A DNA stretch of 46,411 nt, taken from NCBI GenBank assembly GCA_947467395.1, contig CANIIC010000011.1, positions 1 to 46,411 on the forward strand. The letters run 5' to 3'. Shown piece after piece: positions 16,616-25,089 of this stretch. The position numbers and the translations under genes are program-made. Origin of the DNA: Bryobacterales bacterium (GTDB taxonomy: Bacteria > Acidobacteriota > Terriglobia > Bryobacterales > Bryobacteraceae). Within the stretch, counting starts at the first letter, position 1, and the number at the start of each line of letters is the position of its first letter. Under the pieces are notes generated by a model. That model was not told the DNA's origin, ran no database searches, and worked only from the letters and a program-made list of their open reading frames with translations.

Positions 16616-17593
16616 CTAGACCTCGATATTCACGATCTTCTTCATGACGAAGTAACCGATGACCTGCAAACCCACGGCTCCCCCCAGCATCAGGTTGCCG
16701 ACCTCGTCTTCGAAGAAAAATTTGACGTAGTCCGGGTTGGTGAAGAACATCAGCACGGCAACGGCGATCGGGATTGAACTGAGCGCGGTCGCCGTCATGC
16801 GACCGTGGGCACTCACCGCTTTGATGCGGCCGCGCAGTTTAAAGCGTTCCCGCATGACGTAGGCGAGCTTGTCCAGAATTTCCGCCAAATTTCCACCCGT
16901 GCGCTTCTGTAGCAAAACGGCACTGACAAAAAAATGGACGTCGAGAGACGGCACGCGCTGCGCTAATTTCTGCAAGGCAGTGTCGAGAGGCAACCCTAGA
17001 TTGTGCTCTTCAAAGGTACGCCGGAACTCGCCCGACACCGGCTCCTGGAACTCACGGTGAATCATTTCAAGAGACACCGAAAACGCATGCCCTGCGCGCA
17101 TGGAGCGCGAAATAAATTCAAGCGTCTCCGGGAATACCCCTTCGAATTTATGCAGGCGGCCTTTCCGCAGCCACCACACGTAAAAGACCGGCCCTTGTGC
17201 AGCAACTGCACCAGCTCCGATCGCAACAATCTTCGGCACCGGCAGCATCAACCACACAATCCCTGTAACGGCTGCAAACGCCATCAGACAGAGATGCACC
17301 AGACGCGCGGGCGTCCACTGAGACAAGCCGGCCTGCTCCAGCAACAATGAGATCTTGGGCCCTAACTGGTACTTCTCCACCAGCAAATGGGCAAGCCGGT
17401 TTTTGACCGTCTCCTGGGTGGTCAGGACTGATGCTTCGGAACCATCCTTGGTCTTCCTTTTCGGCGCCTTGTTGGTGCCGACCAAACGTTCCTTGATGCG
17501 CACCGCGTCGGAACTGCGGAAGTATTTTGAAACACCGAACCAGGCCACCATTGCGATGGCCCAAGTCACAATCGCCAGAATCAGGAAGCCCAT
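16616..17593 (-). CDS. tadB: Tad pilus inner-membrane platform protein TadB (T2SSF)
   Basis: The 325-residue protein has an N-terminal transmembrane helix (GFLILAIVTWAIAMVAWFGV), a basic linker, a helix pair near residues 105-145, then the T2SSF domain with FPETLEFISRSMRAGHAFSVSLEM and VSAVLLQKRTGGNLAEILDKL, and two C-terminal helices. It should dimerise with TadC to form the platform. It starts 5 nt after the cpaF stop and ends 4 nt before tadC, so all three are surely co-transcribed. The length fits the family. Confidence 0.93.
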   Translation of the reverse strand: MGFLILAIVTWAIAMVAWFGVSKYFRSSDAVRIKERLVGTNKAPKRKTKDGSEASVLTTQETVKNRLAHLLVEKYQLGPKISLLLEQAGLSQWTPARLVHLCLMAFAAVTGIVWLMLPVPKIVAIGAGAVAAQGPVFYVWWLRKGRLHKFEGVFPETLEFISRSMRAGHAFSVSLEMIHREFQEPVSGEFRRTFEEHNLGLPLDTALQKLAQRVPSLDVHFFVSAVLLQKRTGGNLAEILDKLAYVMRERFKLRGRIKAVSAHGRMTATALSSIPIAVAVLMFFTNPDYVKFFFEDEVGNLMLGGAVGLQVIGYFVMKKIVNIEV

Positions 17594-17598
17594 AGCCG

Positions 17599-18969
17599 CT
17601 ACACCTCCACCACTTCGTCAAACAGGTCAGGCCGCAGCCGGATACCGGCGGCAAGCAACTTCTCGTAGAATTTCGGACGAATACCGGTTGCCGCAAAACG
17701 GCCAACTACCTTCCCGTCCGGATCCAGACCACGTTTTTCGAATACAAACAGATCCTGCAGCGTCACAACTTCGCCTTCCATGCCCGTCACTTCGGTGATC
17801 GAAAGGACGCGGCGGGAACCATCACTCAAACGGGCTGCCTGCACCAGAATGTTGACGGCGCTCGAGATCTGCTGACGAATCGACGTCATCTGCATGTTCG
17901 AGTTGGCGAGGGACACCATGACCTCCAGACGGCTGACACCGTCACGAGGCGAGTTGGCGTGGATGGTGGTGAGCGAGCCGTCGTGACCAGTGTTCATGGC
18001 CTGCAACATGTCGAGGGCTTCCTCACCGCGGACTTCGCCGACCACGATGCGGTCAGGACGCATACGCAAGCTATTGACGAGAAGTTCGCGCTGGCGAACC
18101 GCGCCGTTGCCTTCGAGGTTGGGAGGGCGTGTTTCGAGACGCGCCACGTGCGGCTGCTTTAGCTGCAATTCGGCGGCGTCTTCGATAGTGACAATACGTT
18201 CTTTCGGATTGATGAAGAACGACAGCGCGTTCAGCAGCGTCGTCTTACCGGAACCCGTGCCGCCCATGATAATGATGTTCATGCGGGCCTTCACGGCGGC
18301 TTCCAGCAATTCCATCATGCCGGGCGACATCGCTTTGCGGTCCACCAAGTCCGGCGGCATCAGCTTGTCGGTCGAGAATCGGCGAATCGACAGCAGCGGC
18401 CCGTCCACGGCCAGCGGAGGAATAATCGCGTTGACGCGGGAACCGTCCAGCAAGCGGGCATCGACCATCGGCGTCGATTCGTCGATGCGGCGACCGACCT
18501 GGCTCACGATCTTGTCGATGATGCGCAGCAGATGCTGGTCATCACGGAAATTGACAGTCGTCAATTCCAATAACCCGCGCCGTTCCACGTAAGTCTGCTT
18601 GTAGCCGTTCACCAAAATATCGGAGATGGTCGGATCCTGCAGCAATGGCTCGAGCGGCCCCAGCCCGAAAACTTCGTCCAGGACTTCGTCGCTGATCTGC
18701 TGCTTTTCAAGCGAGCTCAATAGCGTGGGCTCGGAATCGATCAACTGAATGACAGCTTGGCGAACCTCGGCACGCACGCGCTGGTTATCAATGGTCGCCA
18801 GCGCCTCCAAGTTGATCTTATCCACCAACTTGCGGTGCAGCGTAAACTTCAGTTCCTGATATTCAGGCTTGAGGCTGGCCTTCTGACGCCCGGAGTTCTT
18901 CAGGAGCCGCTGCTCCCAGGAAACCTGCTGGCCGTTCTTTCCAGCCGCGTTATCAACGGAAGAAAACAT
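17599..18969 (-). CDS. cpaF: Tad secretion ATPase CpaF/TadA
   Basis: The 456-residue protein is the hexameric motor of Tad pilus assembly. An N-terminal helical domain (1-100) precedes the VirB11-like core: [20 protein letters not shown], the Arg-rich [16 protein letters not shown], Walker A GGTGSGKT (236-243), an Asp box region ([12 protein letters not shown]), the Walker B segment [20 protein letters not shown], and the His box [13 protein letters not shown]. All catalytic elements are intact. AGGGA about 9 nt upstream supports the start. It is followed at 5 nt by tadB and preceded at 24 nt by cpaE. Confidence 0.96.
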   Translation of the reverse strand: MFSSVDNAAGKNGQQVSWEQRLLKNSGRQKASLKPEYQELKFTLHRKLVDKINLEALATIDNQRVRAEVRQAVIQLIDSEPTLLSSLEKQQISDEVLDEVFGLGPLEPLLQDPTISDILVNGYKQTYVERRGLLELTTVNFRDDQHLLRIIDKIVSQVGRRIDESTPMVDARLLDGSRVNAIIPPLAVDGPLLSIRRFSTDKLMPPDLVDRKAMSPGMMELLEAAVKARMNIIIMGGTGSGKTTLLNALSFFINPKERIVTIEDAAELQLKQPHVARLETRPPNLEGNGAVRQRELLVNSLRMRPDRIVVGEVRGEEALDMLQAMNTGHDGSLTTIHANSPRDGVSRLEVMVSLANSNMQMTSIRQQISSAVNILVQAARLSDGSRRVLSITEVTGMEGEVVTLQDLFVFEKRGLDPDGKVVGRFAATGIRPKFYEKLLAAGIRLRPDLFDEVVEV

Positions 18970-18993
18970 GGTTTTTCCCTAATTCCTCATGCG

Positions 18994-20223
18994 CTATGCG
19001 CGCGACAGCATCGGACGAGCTTCCCGCAGACCCACCACGTCGGCCTTCGCCGGTGAACTCGATGGCAGGATCTCCCCACCCATCGACAGACATAGCCCTC
19101 GGGCTACAGACTCGATGGAACGGCCCAGTTCACAGTCGGTCCCTAACGGCTGTCCGAGCGTCACCACCCGATGCAGCGCGAAATAGTCGTTCGGCAAGCG
19201 GGCATGAACTTTGCAAGAGAACAAACGTTCCATATCGGCCGTCGACATCTCTTCGTGACGGTCGGCACGGTTGACCAAAACATGGAAGCGGTCTTTCGGG
19301 AAACCGAGCTGATCGATCAACGCCATGGCCTTACGCGTCAAATGCAGGCTGGGCAGTTCGGACGTCGAGATCACAAACGCGCGGTCACACTCGGCAATCG
19401 CCATCAGGCTGGTCTGACTAAAAACAGCCGGTAGATCCAGAATCACCCAGTCATAGACCAACCGGGCCTGCTCTGCCATGGTCTTCAGTCGTGCCGGATC
19501 CAACGGGTCGGCATACGGCATCGCGGGAGCCGGTAGGATGTCCACCCCTCCGTGATTCACAGCCAGCGAGTTCCACAAGCTGGGATCGATCCGATCCACA
19601 TGCTGCAACGCGTCCACCAGGGAGTACCCGTGCGCCAGTTTCAAATAGAACCCGATCGTCCCGCCCGTCAGGTCGCAATCGACCAGCAAGACTCGTTTCC
19701 CCGTGAGCCGCTGCAGGGCAAACGCCGTCTGCGTGGCGAGCGTTGAGGAGCCAGAACCCGGCTTCGAACTGGAAAAGGCGATCACTCGACCACCCACCGG
19801 CCCGGCCGTCGGCTCCGGAACCACTAAACGCCGCAGTCGAGCCACCGCGTCCCGCTGTGTAGTCTGTTCAAACGGGGCGTGTAAGAATTCAACCGCTCCC
19901 GCCCGTAGCGACTGCAGGATGGCCTGGGAGTCGTTGGAGGAATGCAGACCCACCACCTGCACCGGAGGCTGCATCGTGCTGATGGTCTTGATGAGTTCGA
20001 CCGCTTGCTGCAGATCCGACGCGAGATCGATCAGTACCACATTCGGGCGCAGTTGACGTACCCGGATGTCCAGTGTTTGCTGCGTCGGATACGTCTTGAG
20101 ATCCGCCAGCACCTGGAACGACCGGCTCTGCGGCAGAGTGTCCAAAAACAACTGCGCGAGAACCCGGTCCGGCGCGATCAATAACGCCGTAATCGCAGTC
20201 TCTGGGCGCACATTCCCATTCAT
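18994..20223 (-). CDS. cpaE: Tad localisation ATPase-like protein CpaE/TadZ
   Basis: The 409-residue protein positions the Tad machine at the pole or membrane. The start at 20223 is chosen because AGGAG lies 8 nt upstream; the frame extends 27 bases further but without support. Residues 1-130 form a receiver-like domain (TALLIAPDRVLAQLFLDTL) with a conserved-looking VVLIDLAS strand. The ParA/MinD-like domain starts near 143 (GRVIAFSSSKPGSGSSTLAT), with VLLVDCDLTGGTIGFYL and VYDWVILDLPAVFS. The deviant Walker A lacks its usual final Lys (GSGSST), a pattern also known in other TadZ/CpaE proteins, so ATP hydrolysis is doubtful. It is encoded between the secretin and the motor. Confidence 0.9.
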   Translation of the reverse strand: MNGNVRPETAITALLIAPDRVLAQLFLDTLPQSRSFQVLADLKTYPTQQTLDIRVRQLRPNVVLIDLASDLQQAVELIKTISTMQPPVQVVGLHSSNDSQAILQSLRAGAVEFLHAPFEQTTQRDAVARLRRLVVPEPTAGPVGGRVIAFSSSKPGSGSSTLATQTAFALQRLTGKRVLLVDCDLTGGTIGFYLKLAHGYSLVDALQHVDRIDPSLWNSLAVNHGGVDILPAPAMPYADPLDPARLKTMAEQARLVYDWVILDLPAVFSQTSLMAIAECDRAFVISTSELPSLHLTRKAMALIDQLGFPKDRFHVLVNRADRHEEMSTADMERLFSCKVHARLPNDYFALHRVVTLGQPLGTDCELGRSIESVARGLCLSMGGEILPSSSPAKADVVGLREARPMLSRA

Positions 20224-20260
20224 GATGTTCTCCTGGTGACCTGACGGCAATCGAGCCGGT

Positions 20261-21559
20261 CTACTTGACCTTCTTGGCCGAAGCCAAGTCGTCCGGATTC
20301 ACCGGCTTGAGGAATTCGTACGGGAATACGAGTTCCGGCTTGGCATCGTTGGGCCCCAGCGGCATCGTAATCTCCGGCGTCACCAGCATGATCAGTTCGG
20401 TATTCGACTTGACCATCTGCTTGTTCTTGAACAGGTTCCCGATGATCGGCACGCTGCTGATGCCTGGGATCTTCGCAAAGATCTCGCGATCGCGATTGTC
20501 GAGCAAGCCCGCGACGGCGAAGGTTTCCCCCTCGCCCAGTTCCACGTTGGTTTCCGTCCGGCGCGTCTGCAACCCAGGAACGAGGAAGGTCCCGATCGTG
20601 GCGCCGTTGGCGTAATCAAGAGCCGACACTTCCTGGGCCAGTGCGAGCTTGATGGTATGGTTCGCCGTCACTTCCGGCGTATAGCGCAGGCGAATGCCGT
20701 ACTCGCGATACTGCACCGTCACGGCGTTCGTGTTGTTGCCGCCCTGGACAACGGGCACCGGCACTTCCCCGCCCACCAGGAAGCTCCCTTCCTTGCCGTC
20801 GCGAGTAACCAATGTCGGCTCGGCGAGAAGCTGCACTACCTGAAGATCCTGCAACGCCTTCAGTTGCATGCTCAGACTTAGATTCTTGAAGGCTCCGGAC
20901 AACTGCGGACCCGCAGTAGAGGCCGTCGCCAACGAACCAAGAAAATTAAACGCCCCGGTCGATTGGAAGTTGATGCCGTAGCTTTCCGCACGCGAACGGT
21001 CCAACTGCGCGAACTTCACGTGCAGCAGAATCTGCTGGCCAACCTTCTCCGGAGTGATGCTGAGGTTATTCACCACGGTCTTGGCCGTGACCGCAGCCAA
21101 CGCCGCCGCGCGATCCGAGACTTCCTTAGTCGATACCGTGCCGTTCAACGAGATCGATTCCCCTGCCGTGCGAATCTCGATTGTTTCCTTCGGGAAGGTG
21201 TCCCGCAGAATCCGCTTGAGGGACTCCGTATTCAATTCCACCGTCACGTTGTAGAACATGCGCTGGTTGCTCGAGGACCAAACGACCATCGTGGCCGAGC
21301 CGAGTCCTTTGGCGTTCAGCAGAATTTCGCGGGTCGTCACCGGACTCGCGTCCAGGATGCCGGCATCGGTGGTGGAGATTTGCCGGATATCTTCCGGGTA
21401 GTCAATCACAACGCTCTTGCCGACGGTCAGGCGGAGTTCTTCGGCGCCCTGCGCGCTCGCTGGAGTGGGCGCAAATCCCGCGGCTACGGTCAGCCACAGC
21501 GCCGCAGCGGCCGTTGTGCGCCGCGCCTGGTGTGCGAGTTCGATAAAGGTGAACGTCAT
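20261..21559 (-). CDS. cpaC: Tad outer-membrane secretin CpaC/RcpA
   Basis: The 432-residue exported protein has a long signal peptide ending near residue 36 (TPASAQG). The N-terminal pilus/secretin domain follows (LRLTVGKSVVIDYPEDIRQI), then a BON-like segment (SISLNGTVSTKEVSDRAAAL), and the C-terminal secretin core with LLAEPTLVTRDGKEGSFLVGG and the signature IPGISSVPIIGNLFKNK, ending in ELIMLVTPEI. It forms the multimeric outer-membrane gate for the Tad fibre. AGGAA precedes the ATG. It lies between cpaB and cpaE, as in many Tad loci. The C-terminal tail (KPVNPDDLASAKKVK) is short. Confidence 0.95.
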   Translation of the reverse strand: MTFTFIELAHQARRTTAAAALWLTVAAGFAPTPASAQGAEELRLTVGKSVVIDYPEDIRQISTTDAGILDASPVTTREILLNAKGLGSATMVVWSSSNQRMFYNVTVELNTESLKRILRDTFPKETIEIRTAGESISLNGTVSTKEVSDRAAALAAVTAKTVVNNLSITPEKVGQQILLHVKFAQLDRSRAESYGINFQSTGAFNFLGSLATASTAGPQLSGAFKNLSLSMQLKALQDLQVVQLLAEPTLVTRDGKEGSFLVGGEVPVPVVQGGNNTNAVTVQYREYGIRLRYTPEVTANHTIKLALAQEVSALDYANGATIGTFLVPGLQTRRTETNVELGEGETFAVAGLLDNRDREIFAKIPGISSVPIIGNLFKNKQMVKSNTELIMLVTPEITMPLGPNDAKPELVFPYEFLKPVNPDDLASAKKVK

Positions 21560-21596
21560 GATGGTTCCTAAGCCTTCCCTGGGGTTCCCTGACTTG

Positions 21597-22493
21597 CTAC
21601 TGATTGCTGGACTTCACAACTTCAACCGTGCGCGTGACGCCGCGAATCACCACGATCTCCGGCGGAGCGGCCGGAGGAGGCGGGGGGGGCGGAGGCGCCT
21701 GCGCCGTTTGCAAGGCTTCCGCACGTGCCGGGCGAGGACGCGGCGCCGGGGCGGGCTCGGCAGCCGGCTTCGGCTGCTTCTTCCCACCAAACAACTCGCT
21801 CACGTAACTGCCACCGGTGTTGGCCACTTCCTGATCGCTCGAATTGCGGAGAACCAGCTGAATCTGGCCCATATTATTGGCAAGCGTCAGCGTCTCAGCT
21901 TCCGACGGGCGCGCCATCAAGGTCACCGTCGGCGTCGGCATCGCGTTGCCTTGTGCGTCCGGCTGCAAGTCCTTACCCGCAGACAGCACCAGCATGTTCT
22001 GCAAAACCGTGTTGGTCATGCTGCTCTCGCCACCTGGCGCCGTACCGGTCACGAGCACGTCGACGTGCATGCCCGGAAGAACGAAGCCCGCCACACCCGC
22101 TACATCGTTGACACGCACCGTTACCGCGCGCATCCCCACGGGAATCGTCGGAGCCAATCCCAGGCCGCTGCCCTTCGCCGCCAAGCGGCCATCGAGAATC
22201 GGTTCTTCCAGGAGGATATTGGAGATCACCGGTCGATCCAGCACTTCTTCCACCTTGGTGAATGCGCCCTTCGGAATTGCGCCGGCCGGCACCTTCGCCA
22301 GCTTGATGTCCGCGTTTTTGATCATCACGCCCACGCTCAGCGCACGAGCCGCCACGACAACTTCCACTTCCTCGGACGGCGTCGAAGCCTCCGGGGTACT
22401 GCTGGAGCGCGCGGTCATCTGATAAAACACGCTCGACACCACCAGCGCGAACACCAGGCTCACGCCCAGAACCGTCAGGAATCTGCGATCCAT
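21597..22493 (-). CDS. cpaB: Tad periplasmic assembly protein CpaB/RcpC
   Basis: The 298-residue protein has a single N-terminal membrane anchor (FLTVLGVSLVFALVVSSVFY) and a SAF/RcpC domain (VVVAARALSVGVMIKNADIK, IPVGMRAVTVRVNDVAGVAGF, LPGMHVDVLVTG). These proteins connect the secretin with the inner-membrane platform. The C-terminal 60 residues are Ala/Pro-rich with an eight-Pro run, followed by a conserved-looking end (EIVVIRGVTRTVEVVKSSNQ). The run of eight C on the coding strand (complement of 21682-21689) is the longest homopolymer I noticed. GAGGAG lies 7 nt before the ATG. It is the first gene after the prepilin peptidase gene. Confidence 0.93.
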   Translation of the reverse strand: MDRRFLTVLGVSLVFALVVSSVFYQMTARSSSTPEASTPSEEVEVVVAARALSVGVMIKNADIKLAKVPAGAIPKGAFTKVEEVLDRPVISNILLEEPILDGRLAAKGSGLGLAPTIPVGMRAVTVRVNDVAGVAGFVLPGMHVDVLVTGTAPGGESSMTNTVLQNMLVLSAGKDLQPDAQGNAMPTPTVTLMARPSEAETLTLANNMGQIQLVLRNSSDQEVANTGGSYVSELFGGKKQPKPAAEPAPAPRPRPARAEALQTAQAPPPPPPPPAAPPEIVVIRGVTRTVEVVKSSNQ

Positions 22494-22516
22494 AGTTACT
22501 CTCCTCTACCCTTCCC

Positions 22517-22996
22517 TTAAACCTTCGGAACCAGCGACAGCCAGACGCCCAGTGCAATGGCCGGTGCATACGGAATCGATGCGGCCTTCTGCTTCTCTTC
22601 CACCGTCAGCTCACCGGCCTCCACCGGCGCGCGCAGTTTGTTGCGCAGCGCGCGGAACCCCAACACGCTCAGGGCGATGATTCCGCCCAACCCTGCGGTC
22701 CACAAAGCCGCTTCCACCAGCCGACCGGCGCCCAGCAACGCTCCGAAGCCTGCCATCAGCTTCACGTCGCCTCCGCCCATGCCGCCCAGTAGATAAAAAA
22801 TCAAAAACACCGCGAACCCGGCTACGGCGCCGCCCAGCCCGTAGGCTAAACCTGTCCATCCGTACTGCCCGGCCTGCCAGCCCAACCCGCCCGCCAGTGC
22901 CGCCACGCAGATCCAGTTCGAAATCTGCCGGCGCGCCAGATCATCGATTACGGCCGCCAGGCCCACCAATATTGCGATCCACACCTGTGCGTTCAT
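22517..22996 (-). CDS. tadV: Prepilin peptidase CpaA/TadV (A24 family)
   Basis: The 159-residue polytopic aspartic protease processes Flp-type prepilins at the inner membrane. Both catalytic Asp residues are visible: D19 in IDDLARRQISN, and D77 in GGMGGGDVKLMAG, which is the GxGD motif. Six hydrophobic stretches fit the family, and the methyltransferase domain of PilD is absent, as usual for TadV. The ATG overlaps the stop of the preceding ORF (ATGA), with AGGA about 7 nt upstream. Its presence implies that Flp-like substrates exist, although none is recognisable in this window. Confidence 0.93.
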   Translation of the reverse strand: MNAQVWIAILVGLAAVIDDLARRQISNWICVAALAGGLGWQAGQYGWTGLAYGLGGAVAGFAVFLIFYLLGGMGGGDVKLMAGFGALLGAGRLVEAALWTAGLGGIIALSVLGFRALRNKLRAPVEAGELTVEEKQKAASIPYAPAIALGVWLSLVPKV

Positions 22997-23310
22997 GCGC
23001 GTTGTCCTGCCGGCTTCCCGGCTTCGCGAAACCTACCGGTAAAGGCCGGCACCTCCGCAGACGCTCTCCTTGCGCCTGGTTTCACAGCTTTCACGTGACC
23101 ATTGCCCAGCGGACCGCCCATCAACAGCGGTGCCAGAAATCCCGATTGCAGCGCGAATTCCGCCAGCGCTTTGCCCGAAGGCAGACGCCAACTCAATGGG
23201 TCCATCCACTCCGCAGGTAATGGCGAAAGCTTCATGCTTGAAGAATTCCGCTTGTCGCCGCTGGCACGATCGTCGTTCGTCCCGCGCGGCCCTCCGTCTC
23301 GCAGCTTCAT
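22993..23310 (-). CDS. Hypothetical protein coupled to tadV, weak TadE-like motif
   Basis: The frame encodes 105 residues. A GGGAG lies 8 nt before the ATG at 23310, and the stop overlaps the tadV start as ATGA, both signs of a real gene. The region otherwise lies in a 391-nt space between the polytopic protein and tadV. The middle of the protein reads SGKALAEFALQSGFLAPLLM, which resembles the GxALVEFAL opening of TadE/F pseudopilins. However, it is not followed by a full hydrophobic helix and is interrupted by GGPLGNGH. It may be a decayed or divergent TadE-like protein, or an unrelated small protein. The start is uncertain (GTG 23325 and ATG 23235 are alternatives). Function unknown. Confidence 0.4.
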   Translation of the reverse strand: MKLRDGGPRGTNDDRASGDKRNSSSMKLSPLPAEWMDPLSWRLPSGKALAEFALQSGFLAPLLMGGPLGNGHVKAVKPGARRASAEVPAFTGRFREAGKPAGQRA

Positions 23311-23387
23311 TCCATGTGCTCCCACAACTATGATTCGGCCGGGTGCGGGGTTTCCATTAGTCCCAACGCACGCTGAGCTCTGGTTCC

Positions 23388-24995
23388 CTAGAACCTTGGT
23401 TGCACAGGGGAATTCCCTGCAACCGGTACTAAGGCCTGGTCCCGGACTAAGAGGATCTGCTGGCCGTTGTCCGCCACCGTTCTCCAGCCCGGCTCCTGCT
23501 TCAACAACTCCGCCAAAGCGTTCGTCACCGGGATCAGTACTAGGTCAAAGTTGTACTTCGCCATGTGCTGACGCCACTTCCAGTGACCGTTCAGAACCTG
23601 CACATACTCGGTCCCGATCTTTTCCCCGTAGAAATCGCTGCGGCCATCGACGAACACCTTCTGCTGGGGATTCTTGTAGATCAGGTAGTCCCCCCATTGG
23701 TCCGTCGTCAGCACCCGCGAATGCGCAATCAAGTCGGCGTTCTGCTGCACCAATTTGGTGGGGAACAGTTCGGACGGGAAATCCTTCGGCCATTGGATCG
23801 GAGCACCGATGGCGATCAACGCCGCGCACACAGCAAACGGCAGCACGCTCGTGCGCTCAAAGCCGGACAACGAATCCGCTGCCATCTGATTCACGATGCC
23901 CACCAGCGAACTCTTCTTCGCCCCGGTGGTCCAAGCGGTCCACCACGCACCCAGTTCCGCCGCGATGACGGGGGCGCAAACCGTCACGAACAACGGCACG
24001 TGGCGCACACTACCCAGCGCCATATGGGCCCAAAACACGATCCACAATCCCTCAACCACTTGCTTGCGCCGCAACAGCGTCGCGGCCACGATCAGACCCA
24101 CCAGCATCAGCCCTTCAAACTGCATCATGGTCTCGCCACGGAACGAAGGAGACTGAAACTCCTGAATCATGTTGCGAATCCAGCTCGATTGCAGATACTC
24201 GCCGACGTGCGCATGCAGGTTCCAGCCGTAAGGATTGGCCAGGGAGGCAAGCGCACAGGCGATCGTGAGCTTCGCGTAGCGCACCGCATCCCGAATCGTG
24301 CGGCCATTACCCAGCCACACTTCCACAGCCGTACCGACGGCCGTCAAACCGACGACCGCGATCAGCGCCAGGAAGCCACCGTGCAGGTTCGTCCACACCG
24401 CCGTGATCGGCACTAGCAGCCAGATGCGCCGCGAGGCGCGCTGCCGATCGAGTTCGATCATCCACACCGAAATCGACATCAGCAACAACGTGAACACGTG
24501 CGGACGAGCCAGAAAATGAATCGTCGAAGAACCCACACCCAGCAGCGCGATCAACATCGCGATGAACAGGTGCGTGCCACGGCCGGTCATGCGCCGGACC
24601 AGTGTCGTCGCGAACGTCGCCAGTACCAGTGCCGCCGCCAGGACGACGCCCTTCAACCCAGCGGTACGATGCAACACCGCGTCGATGACATCAGACAGCC
24701 ACTCCCAGGCAAACCATGGAGCGCCCGGCTTTGAGAACGAATACAGGTCCTGATACGGCACCGTATGGTGGTCCAGGATGTATTCCCCGGTGCGAATGTG
24801 CCAGCCTACGTCGGCATCCGCCAACAATCCGGACCAGCCCATGCCGCCGCCGCTGACGAACAACCATACCAGAATGGCGAGAAAGAAGAGATCCGATAAA
24901 GATGGAATCAACAACCGCGCCCAGCGGCTTTCGAGCACCGATTCCATGCTGCGCATCGGCATCGTCGGGCAGTCGAGTGGACGTGTAGGGGTCAT
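23388..24995 (-). CDS. Polytopic GT-C-like membrane protein
   Basis: The protein has about 535 residues. The start at 24995 has GGAG 12 nt upstream; a TTG at 25043 would give 551 residues. An N-terminal helix (LIPSLSDLFFLAILVWLFV) is followed by a large acidic loop with DADVGWHIRTGEYI and PWFAWEWLSDV, then about nine more helices. This arrangement is seen in GT39/GT-C glycosyltransferases and their relatives, which use lipid-linked sugars at the outer face of the membrane. The last 130 residues form a soluble domain with TDQWGDYLIYKNP and KVFVDGRSDFYG. Related proteins of unknown substrate are common in Acidobacteria and deltaproteobacteria. It sits upstream of the Tad genes and may serve fibre or envelope glycosylation; this is inference. 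Confidence 0.75.
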   Translation of the reverse strand: MTPTRPLDCPTMPMRSMESVLESRWARLLIPSLSDLFFLAILVWLFVSGGGMGWSGLLADADVGWHIRTGEYILDHHTVPYQDLYSFSKPGAPWFAWEWLSDVIDAVLHRTAGLKGVVLAAALVLATFATTLVRRMTGRGTHLFIAMLIALLGVGSSTIHFLARPHVFTLLLMSISVWMIELDRQRASRRIWLLVPITAVWTNLHGGFLALIAVVGLTAVGTAVEVWLGNGRTIRDAVRYAKLTIACALASLANPYGWNLHAHVGEYLQSSWIRNMIQEFQSPSFRGETMMQFEGLMLVGLIVAATLLRRKQVVEGLWIVFWAHMALGSVRHVPLFVTVCAPVIAAELGAWWTAWTTGAKKSSLVGIVNQMAADSLSGFERTSVLPFAVCAALIAIGAPIQWPKDFPSELFPTKLVQQNADLIAHSRVLTTDQWGDYLIYKNPQQKVFVDGRSDFYGEKIGTEYVQVLNGHWKWRQHMAKYNFDLVLIPVTNALAELLKQEPGWRTVADNGQQILLVRDQALVPVAGNSPVQPRF

Positions 24996-25089
24996 CTTGA
25001 GGTTCAACTCCACCAATTCCATCGGCCAGAACCGCGCGGACAAGCAGAGTGACCCGCAAATAATTCAGCCCAAGGGACTTTAGGGTGAA

